Positions 34,720 to 41,118 of a DNA stretch of 41,118 nt are shown piece by piece. Numbering within the stretch: position 1 is the stretch's first letter; each line of letters opens with the position of its first letter. The translations under genes and the position numbers were made by a program. The notes below the pieces were generated by a model, which did no database searches, was not told the DNA's origin, and was given only the letters and a program-made list of their open reading frames with translations. Origin of the DNA: Cupriavidus gilardii J11 (GTDB lineage Bacteria > Pseudomonadota > Gammaproteobacteria > Burkholderiales > Burkholderiaceae); contig NZ_VLJN01000013.1 in assembly GCF_007829435.1 (NCBI RefSeq), positions 51,266-92,383 of the forward strand, in the 5' to 3' direction.

Positions 34720-36795
34720 ATGACAGCACGTCGCATCCTCGTCACCTCCGCCCTGCCCTATGCCAATGGCCAGATCCATATCGGCCACCTGGTGGAATAC
34801 ATCCAGACCGACATCTGGGTGCGCTTCCAGCGCATGATGGGCAACGAGGTGTATTACGTCGGCGCCGACGATACCCACGGCACGCCGGTGATGCTGCGCG
34901 CCGAGAAGGAAGGCATCACGCCGAAACAGCTGATCGACCGTGTCTGGGCCGAGCACAAGCGCGACTTCGACAGCTTCATGGTGTCGTTCGACAACTACTA
35001 CAGCACCGACTCGGAGGAAAATCGCCAGCTCTGCGAGAAGATCTACCTCGCGCTGAAGGCCGAGGACCTGATCGCCGAGCGCGACGTCGAGCAGTTCTAC
35101 GATCCGGTCAAGAACATGTTCCTGCCGGACCGCTTCATCAAGGGCGAGTGTCCGAAGTGCGGCGCCAAGGACCAGTACGGCGACTCCTGCGAGGTATGCG
35201 GCACCACCTATGCACCTACCGACCTGAAGAACCCCTATTCCGTGGTGTCGGGCGCCACGCCGGTGCGCAAGTCGTCGACCCACTATTTCTTCAGGCTGTC
35301 GGACCCGCGCTGCGAAAGCTTCCTGCGCGAGTGGGTGGCCGACCTTGCGCAGCCCGAGGCGAGCAACAAGATGCAGGAGTGGCTGGGCGCCGATGGCGAG
35401 GCATCGACGCTGTCCGACTGGGACATCTCGCGCGACGCGCCGTACTTCGGCTTTGAAATTCCCGGCGCCCCCGGCAAGTTCTTTTATGTGTGGCTTGACG
35501 CGCCGATCGGCTACTACGCGAGCTTTCGCAACCTGTGCGAACGCAAGGGCATCGACTTCGACGCGTGGGTCGGCCCGCATTCCACGGCCGAGCAGTACCA
35601 CTTCATCGGCAAGGACATCCTGTACTTCCATACGCTGTTCTGGCCGGCGATGCTGCGTTTCTCCGGCTACCGCACGCCGACCAACGTATTCGCGCACGGC
35701 TTCCTGACGGTCGACGGCGCGAAGATGAGCAAGTCGCGCGGCACCTTCATCACCGCGCAGAGCTATATCGACACCGGCATGAATCCGGAATGGCTGCGCT
35801 ATTACTTCGCCGCCAAGCTCAACGCGAGCATGGAAGACCTGGACCTGAACCTGGACGACTTCGTGTCGCGAGTCAACAGCGACCTGATCGGCAAGTACGT
35901 CAACATTGCGAGCCGCGCGGCCGGCTTCCTGGTCAAGCGCTTCGACGGCCGCGTCGACGAGGCGGCGCTGTCGCATCCGCTGCTGGTGCAGCTGCGCGAG
36001 GCCGCCCCGCAGGTCGCACAGCTGTACGAGGCGCGCGAGTACAGCAAGGCGCTGCGGCTGGTGATGGAGTTGACCGATGCCGTCAATGCCTTCGTCGACA
36101 GCGAGAAGCCCTGGGAACTGGCCAAGGACGAGGGCAAGCGAGCGGCGCTGCACGCGGCCTGCTCGGTGTCGCTGGAGGCGTTCCGCCTGCTGACGATCTA
36201 CCTGAAGCCGGTGGTGCCTCGGCTGGCCGAGGGCGTCGAATCGTTCTTGGCCGTGCCGCCGCTGGACTGGCGCGCGGTCGATACGCAGCTGAGCGCCGCC
36301 AATCCGGTGCGTCCGTACTCGCACCTGATGACGCGGGTGGACAGCAAGCAGATCGATGCGCTGCTGGCCGCCAACCGCGAGTCGCTACAGGCGGCAAACG
36401 CGGGCACGCCCGCCGTGGCCGACGCCGCGCCGGCTGGCATCGAGCCGATCGCCGACACCATCACGATCGACGACTTCGCCAAGATCGATCTGCGCGTGGC
36501 GAAGATCGTGGAATGCACCAGGGTCGAGGGCTCGAACAAGCTGCTGCAGCTGACGCTGGACCTGGGCGAAGGCAAGACCCGCAACGTGTTCTCGGGCATC
36601 CAGTCGGCCTATGCGCCGGAACAGCTGGTGGGCAAGCTGACCGTGGTGGTGGCCAACCTGGCGCCGCGCAAGATGAAGTTCGGCATGTCGGAGGGCATGG
36701 TGCTGGCTGCCTCCGCGGCCGATGAGAAGGCGGCGCCGGGCCTGTATATCCTGGAGCCGCACAGTGGGGCGGTGCCGGGAATGCGGATTCGGTGA
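34720..36795 (+). CDS. metG: Methionyl-tRNA synthetase
   Basis: The 691-residue class I enzyme charges tRNA-Met. The HIGH motif is in [18 protein letters not shown] (residues about 11-28) and KMSKS at 335-339 in [14 protein letters not shown] zinc knuckle ([18 protein letters not shown]) lies near 143-160. The C-terminal 105 residues, starting [14 protein letters not shown], form the EMAP-II/Trbp111-type OB fold used for tRNA binding and dimer formation. Length fits E. coli MetG (677). The frame is open from 34657, but [17 protein letters not shown] is the family start. In many Burkholderiales metG is divergent from apbC; here about 6 kb separates them. Confidence 0.97.
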   Translation: MTARRILVTSALPYANGQIHIGHLVEYIQTDIWVRFQRMMGNEVYYVGADDTHGTPVMLRAEKEGITPKQLIDRVWAEHKRDFDSFMVSFDNYYSTDSEENRQLCEKIYLALKAEDLIAERDVEQFYDPVKNMFLPDRFIKGECPKCGAKDQYGDSCEVCGTTYAPTDLKNPYSVVSGATPVRKSSTHYFFRLSDPRCESFLREWVADLAQPEASNKMQEWLGADGEASTLSDWDISRDAPYFGFEIPGAPGKFFYVWLDAPIGYYASFRNLCERKGIDFDAWVGPHSTAEQYHFIGKDILYFHTLFWPAMLRFSGYRTPTNVFAHGFLTVDGAKMSKSRGTFITAQSYIDTGMNPEWLRYYFAAKLNASMEDLDLNLDDFVSRVNSDLIGKYVNIASRAAGFLVKRFDGRVDEAALSHPLLVQLREAAPQVAQLYEAREYSKALRLVMELTDAVNAFVDSEKPWELAKDEGKRAALHAACSVSLEAFRLLTIYLKPVVPRLAEGVESFLAVPPLDWRAVDTQLSAANPVRPYSHLMTRVDSKQIDALLAANRESLQAANAGTPAVADAAPAGIEPIADTITIDDFAKIDLRVAKIVECTRVEGSNKLLQLTLDLGEGKTRNVFSGIQSAYAPEQLVGKLTVVVANLAPRKMKFGMSEGMVLAASAADEKAAPGLYILEPHSGAVPGMRIR

Positions 36796-36804
36796 TCGGG
36801 CTCA

Positions 36805-36819
36805 GGGGGAGAGGGCAGT
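36805..36819 (+). repeat. Remnant of the double-hairpin repeat (right end)
   Basis: GGGGGAGAGGGCAGT and the following ATCAGC match the right terminus and flank of copy 3. It lies 27 nt beyond the stop of the BamE-like gene, in the same relation as the full copies. Hairpins and core are absent. Confidence 0.6.
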
Positions 36820-36846
36820 ATCAGCGAACCCAGACCGCCAGCAACC

Positions 36847-37395
36847 CTACCCCCCCTGCATCCTCGACGGATCGTCGCTCCTCGACGTGTGCGTGACGCG
36901 TCCATCGTCGCCAAAGTGCACGTTGAAGAAGGCCTTGTCCTGCGAGGTTTCCCACCAGCGGTAACCCCACACCTTTTCCCGCTTCAGCGCGAACGCCTCC
37001 ACGCGCGTCGGCTTGCCCAGCATCCGCCGCACCGTGTCCTCGCTCATGCCGGCGCGCACGCGCTGGAAATTCTCCGCGGTCAGCACCTGTTCGATGGAGC
37101 GCACCTTGCCATCCGGCGCGATGGTGACCATCCACGTGGTGGCGCCTTCGGGTCCACGCGGATATTCGAGCCGGCGTTCGCCGCTCTCTTCCTCCCAGGC
37201 GATCTCCGGCTGGCCGGCCTGACGCCGCAGGTCGTCCTCGGTGGAAACGCCGGGTTCGATGCCCTTGAACATCATGCTGTCGGGCTGCACCGATTGCCAC
37301 ACCGAGCGGGCGGTCTGTCCCGCCCTGTTCAGCGCTTCGTCGACCTTGCGCTGATCGCAGCCAAACAGCGCCAGCACCGAGGCGATCAATCCCAT
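36847..37395 (-). CDS. BamE/SmpA-like lipoprotein
   Basis: The 182-residue product begins with a short signal ending in the lipobox LFGC. Two BamE/OmlA-like units follow: FKGIEPGVSTEDDLRRQAGQ (about 47-66) and FQRVRAGMSEDTVRRMLGKP (about 110-130), each with the G-x-S-x-x-x-L/V-x-x-x-x-G pattern. Such proteins help fold outer-membrane proteins. It lies just after tamB on the same strand, which fits an outer-membrane assembly role. The start is uncertain: a TTG at 37434 would give a more usual basic N-terminus (MASRGSRTRGIAAMG), while the ATG at 37395 leaves a very short signal. Confidence 0.8.
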   Translation of the reverse strand: MGLIASVLALFGCDQRKVDEALNRAGQTARSVWQSVQPDSMMFKGIEPGVSTEDDLRRQAGQPEIAWEEESGERRLEYPRGPEGATTWMVTIAPDGKVRSIEQVLTAENFQRVRAGMSEDTVRRMLGKPTRVEAFALKREKVWGYRWWETSQDKAFFNVHFGDDGRVTHTSRSDDPSRMQGG

Positions 37396-37444
37396 GGCCG
37401 CGATCCCCCGTGTGCGCGAGCCGCGGCTGGCCAATGGCGTGCGC

Positions 37445-40400
37445 TCATCGCCGCACTGCCTCGGTGGGGTCGGCCGGCGCGTCCTCGCCGTTGCCCTCCC
37501 GTTCGTTCTGTGCATCCCGATCTCCTCCCCTGCCGGCGTCGCGGCGCGCCGCCGATCCTCCAAATAACGCGCTCCAGCTATCGAAGCGCCGGTTGAACAG
37601 CAGCGACAGGCCGTTGATCGACCCGCCGCGCGCAATCAGCGACCAGCGGCGCGAGAACGCCCAGGTCAGCTTGACGATATTGCCGGCCGACGTGAGGCTC
37701 TGCTCGTAGCCGACCGAAATCTTCTCGGTCACCGCCTTGCCGATGCTCACCACCTGCTGGTCGGTGAGGCCGCCGGTGCTGGGCCCGATCGAGAACTCGT
37801 CGATACCGAAGCGCTGCACCACGCCCTTGCCGGCGCGCGAGCCCAGCATGCCGAGCGCGGCACCGCCCAGCGCCGCGCCGCTGAGCTGCTGCTGCTGGCC
37901 CAGCGCCGCGCTCTCGGCGCCGTAGCCGAACATCAGCCACGACAGCTTGTCCTCGTCCGGCACATTGGGCTCCGACACCAGCCGCACGCGCGGCAGCCGC
38001 ACGGTGCCGGTCACTTCCACACCGGCCTCCACTTCCTGGTTCAGCCGCATCGCGCGGATATTGAGGTTGGGATTGTCGGCGGGGCCGTTGAAATTGACGA
38101 TGCCGCGCGTGATTTGCAGCCGGCGTCCAAAGGCCTCGTACGTGCCATCCACCACGCGCACCGTGCCGGTGATGCGCATCGGCGCCAGCGGCTCGCTGTT
38201 GATGCCGAGCCGGCCCGCCAGCAACAGGTCGGCACCGGCGCCACGGAAGCGGAAGCGGTCGCCGAGGTCGAGCGACAGATCGATGACCGGGCTGAAGCGG
38301 CCCGCCGGCTTTGATTCCGGTACGGCCGGCGTGGCGGCGGTGCGCAGTTCGCGGCGTCCGCGCGTGTCGGAGCGGCGCACCACCACTACGTCGTCACCCA
38401 GCGCCGGAGCGCCGGCCTTCGGCAGGTCGAACAGCCCGCGGTCCACGCGCAGCTTGCCGCGAATGGCGAACTGCCCGCCCTCGTTGGCCAGCGACGCATC
38501 GCCGGACACCACCAGCGTGCGCTCGGGACTGGCGAACAGTTGCAGACGGTCCGCGACGATGCGGCCGGTGAGGGCGGGATCGGCCTCGCCCAGCCGCACG
38601 TTGCCGGTGGCGGTCAGCGTGCCATCGCCGCCGTGGAACACCACCTGGCGCAGCTCGATCACGTTGCGGTCCAGCACCAGCCGCACGGTGCCGTCGGTCA
38701 GCCGGATGCCCTGGTCGTAGAGCGTGATGCCGAGGTCGTCGCCGTTGACCGCGCCGGTCAGCACGGGCTGGCCCACCGTGCCGGCCAGACGCAGCGTGCC
38801 GGCAAGCCGGCCCTCGAAGCCGTACTGCGGACCGGTCAGGCTCTCCAGCGACTTCAGGCGCGGCACGTCGAAGGCCACGCTGCCGCCCAGCACCGAGGCC
38901 GGCGTGACGGTCATCACGCCCTCTTGCCGGGTCAGCCCGGCGAAGGCGTCCACGTCGACATTGCCCACGCGCGCGGACACCACGCGGCCCCGCAATTGCA
39001 GCCGGTCGCCGGCCGCCTGCAGCCGCAGCGCGGTCTCGCCGAGGCCGAGCGCGGTGAACCCGCGGCCGGCGTTGACCGACAGATCGCCGGAGCGCCGCGT
39101 CAATTCGGCAAACCCGGCGGCACGCTCGCCGAGGTCCAGATCCCAGCGGCCGTCGAGCACCAGGTCGGAGCGCACGGGCGGGGCCTCGCCCGAGATGGCC
39201 TGCGCAAGCTCCAGCAGCTTGGCGAGCTGCAGCGCGCCGATATTGCCGCGCGAACGGATGCGGCCGCTGTTCCAGTCCAGGCTATCGATGTCGATGGTCG
39301 CCCGCGAGAACAGCAGATGCGTTTCGCCGAGCGTCAGCCGGCCGCTGCCGGCCGACACCGTCGCGGGGGCTGTCAGCCGCAGATCGAACGTGCCGCTCTC
39401 CTGCAGCGTGCGGATGGTGCCGGTCCACAGCTTGCCGTTCCACCCGCCCTGCCCCGCCACGGCCAGTTGCAGCGGCCGGCGTCGCAACTGGCCGCTGCCT
39501 TCGATATCGAAACGATGACTGGCCTGCGTGCCATCGAGGTTGGCGTCGAGCGTGCGCAGCGAAAGTTGCGGCCCCCGGTAACCCTGCGCGGTCAGACGGA
39601 AGCGCAGCGGACCGTCCAGTCCGCTTCGCAGATCGGCGCTGCCGCTGGCGCTGGCCACACGGTGCTCTCCGAAGCGCAGCGCCTGCGCCTCGTAAGTGCC
39701 GGCGATCTGCGGCCGCTCGACCGTGCCGGCAATGTCCGCGTCGACCTGCAGCCGGCCGCCAACGCCTAGCTTGAGCCGGTCCAGTTGCGGCGCATCGACG
39801 ATCAGCTTGAGCCGGTCCCCGGGCCCGCCGAAGCTGCCCCGCACGTCGGCGTGGTTGCCCGCCATGGTGAGCGTTGCCGTGCTGGGCAACAGCCGGCGCC
39901 CGGCAAGCTGCACCTTGCCGCCACCGGTCATCGGCAGTCCCGCGTATTGGCTGTCCGCGATCGCGAAATCGGCCGTCACGCGAGGTTCGCCGGCCAAGGT
40001 GCCAGACGCGTTGAAATTGGCGTTGATGCGCCCCGCCGCCACGCTGGCCAGCCGCGCCGGGTCCAGATTGGCGACCCGCCCCTTGAACGCGAAGGCCTGC
40101 TGGTCCTTCAGTCCGAGCCTGCCCTCCGCGTGCAGGCTGCCGGGACCCACGCCGACGCGCAGCGCGGCCAGCGTCACGGCCTCCGGGTCCACGCGGGCAT
40201 CGGCAAACAGCTTCAGTTCGCCGCCGGACAGGTCCAGCGCCACGCTCTGACGGCCGGGCTCCAGCCGCACGATCACCGGCCCGGACAGCCTCATCGGCTT
40301 CAGCGAGCCGTGCAGCGCATGCGGGTCCAGCCGCCGCACATCGAGGTCGAAACCACCGCGGCCGTCGCGCAGCGAGCCGCTGCCGGCGATCTCGGCGCCG

Positions 40401-41118
40401 CCCGCGAGGCTGACCTGCAGCGACGGGAAGTTCTGCTGACGCTCGCTGAGCTCGACGCGCGCCTGCACCGACTGCACCGGGAGCCGCTCGGCATCGATGG
40501 CGCCCGGTTCCAGATTGCGCACCGAGACATCGCCGGCCACGGCCAGCGGCGACGCTCCCGCAGTGGGTGCCGGGACGCCGGTCGCCGGCCGCAACTCGGC
40601 GCGCACGGTCAGGTTCGCGTTTGGCGCGGCCGGATTGAACAGCCGCGGGTTGATGCGGTCGCCATCGACGCGCAGCCGGGTAAATGGCACGGGGCCGAAC
40701 GGCGTCACCTCGGCATCGCCACGCGCGCGGATGCGGTCGCCATTGGCATCGATCTGCACACGCAACGATTCCAGCGTGCCGGCCGCCTGCGCCGCCACGG
40801 CAAAGTCCTCGCGCTGCCAGCTGCCTTCCAGCAGCGCCTGCGCGTTGAGCGGGAACGGCGCCTGTCCGCCCAGCTGGGCATTGGCGGACAGCTTGCCGAA
40901 GGGCGTGGTCAGCCGGCCAATGCTGAGCCGGTGCCGGCCGCCGTCGCTATGCAGTTCGGCCGACAGATCGGAGAAGACCAGGGGTTCCGCGGTGGCCGCC
41001 GGCCCCCGCACGATCGACAGCCGCTCCAGCGTCAGCGCATCGACGTCGAGCGACAGCGGCACCTCCAGCGATTGCGGCATCGTCAGCGGTTGCTGGTCTG
41101 CCTTGTCTTCGGATGGCG
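37445..41118 (-). CDS. tamB: TamB translocation and assembly protein (N-terminus outside the window)
   Basis: At least 1223 residues are visible, and the frame is still open at the right edge. The protein is a very long beta-taco of repeated hydrophobic strands (many units such as LDLSGGELKLFADARV) that spans the periplasm. It ends in the conserved DUF490 domain: SEPNVPDEDKLSWLMFGYG, RFGIDEFSIGP, VSVGYEQ-like ISVGYEQSL and LTWAFSRRWSLIARGG. With TamA it moves lipids or folded strands toward the outer membrane. The tamA gene is expected upstream, beyond 41118. After the DUF490 end comes an unusual charged tail rich in Arg, Asp and Glu of about 45 residues. Confidence 0.93.
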   Translation of the reverse strand, partial: PSEDKADQQPLTMPQSLEVPLSLDVDALTLERLSIVRGPAATAEPLVFSDLSAELHSDGGRHRLSIGRLTTPFGKLSANAQLGGQAPFPLNAQALLEGSWQREDFAVAAQAAGTLESLRVQIDANGDRIRARGDAEVTPFGPVPFTRLRVDGDRINPRLFNPAAPNANLTVRAELRPATGVPAPTAGASPLAVAGDVSVRNLEPGAIDAERLPVQSVQARVELSERQQNFPSLQVSLAGGAEIAGSGSLRDGRGGFDLDVRRLDPHALHGSLKPMRLSGPVIVRLEPGRQSVALDLSGGELKLFADARVDPEAVTLAALRVGVGPGSLHAEGRLGLKDQQAFAFKGRVANLDPARLASVAAGRINANFNASGTLAGEPRVTADFAIADSQYAGLPMTGGGKVQLAGRRLLPSTATLTMAGNHADVRGSFGGPGDRLKLIVDAPQLDRLKLGVGGRLQVDADIAGTVERPQIAGTYEAQALRFGEHRVASASGSADLRSGLDGPLRFRLTAQGYRGPQLSLRTLDANLDGTQASHRFDIEGSGQLRRRPLQLAVAGQGGWNGKLWTGTIRTLQESGTFDLRLTAPATVSAGSGRLTLGETHLLFSRATIDIDSLDWNSGRIRSRGNIGALQLAKLLELAQAISGEAPPVRSDLVLDGRWDLDLGERAAGFAELTRRSGDLSVNAGRGFTALGLGETALRLQAAGDRLQLRGRVVSARVGNVDVDAFAGLTRQEGVMTVTPASVLGGSVAFDVPRLKSLESLTGPQYGFEGRLAGTLRLAGTVGQPVLTGAVNGDDLGITLYDQGIRLTDGTVRLVLDRNVIELRQVVFHGGDGTLTATGNVRLGEADPALTGRIVADRLQLFASPERTLVVSGDASLANEGGQFAIRGKLRVDRGLFDLPKAGAPALGDDVVVVRRSDTRGRRELRTAATPAVPESKPAGRFSPVIDLSLDLGDRFRFRGAGADLLLAGRLGINSEPLAPMRITGTVRVVDGTYEAFGRRLQITRGIVNFNGPADNPNLNIRAMRLNQEVEAGVEVTGTVRLPRVRLVSEPNVPDEDKLSWLMFGYGAESAALGQQQQLSGAALGGAALGMLGSRAGKGVVQRFGIDEFSIGPSTGGLTDQQVVSIGKAVTEKISVGYEQSLTSAGNIVKLTWAFSRRWSLIARGGSINGLSLLFNRRFDSWSALFGGSAARRDAGRGGDRDAQNEREGNGEDAPADPTEAVRR

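Overview
The window looks like chromosomal DNA of a high-GC betaproteobacterium of the Burkholderiaceae, most like Cupriavidus or Ralstonia. The reasons are the hemC-hemDX-hemY order with HemD fused to HemX, the divergent ppc, the membrane-linked formate dehydrogenase cluster with DUF3305 and DUF3306 genes, and the protein sequences themselves. The genus is inferred, because no search could be run. There is no phage, plasmid, transposase, CRISPR array, tRNA or rRNA that I can support.

Layout. 1-4460 (minus): tetrapyrrole genes hemC, fused hemD-hemX, hemY. 4635-9521 (plus): ppc and argH; argH has lost its normal C-terminus by a frameshift. 9661-11997 (plus): two membrane subunits of a TRAP transporter, closed by a clear terminator. 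12266-17258 (minus): an AdiA-type amino-acid decarboxylase, dcd, fdhD, a Cu/Zn superoxide dismutase lipoprotein and a small exported protein. 17389-28688 (minus): a formate dehydrogenase locus read as mrp/apbC, DUF3305, DUF3306, a 718-residue polyferredoxin, a TorD-like chaperone, a Tat-signal peptide protein, fdhA (Cys form), fdhB, a small lipoprotein and the cytochrome b subunit, ending in a Rho-independent terminator. 29021-29653 (plus): an OmpA-type lipoprotein followed by a structured region and a terminator. 29939-34120 (minus): an iron-uptake group (TonB-dependent siderophore receptor, PiuC-type dioxygenase, FMN hydroxy-acid oxidase) with a Fur-box promoter far upstream. 34720-36795 (plus): metG. 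36847-41118 (minus): a BamE-like lipoprotein and tamB, which runs off the right edge.

How the genes work together. The Mrp, polyferredoxin, TorD, FdhD and Fdh proteins make a plausible assembly line. Mrp carries Fe-S clusters, TorD-like protein guards the catalytic subunit before Tat export, FdhD sulfurates the molybdenum cofactor, and FdhABC oxidises formate in the periplasm and passes electrons to quinone. The roles of DUF3305, DUF3306 and the polyferredoxin are open.

The most unusual signal is not a gene. Five full copies of a 110-122 bp double-hairpin repeat, plus a degenerate copy and two remnants, lie between genes. Each full copy has near-identical arms around a core whose sequence differs every time, yet whose length is 21 nt (22 in one copy). 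All five point the same way, and their outer ends co-vary within a copy. The argH frameshift reads straight through one of them.
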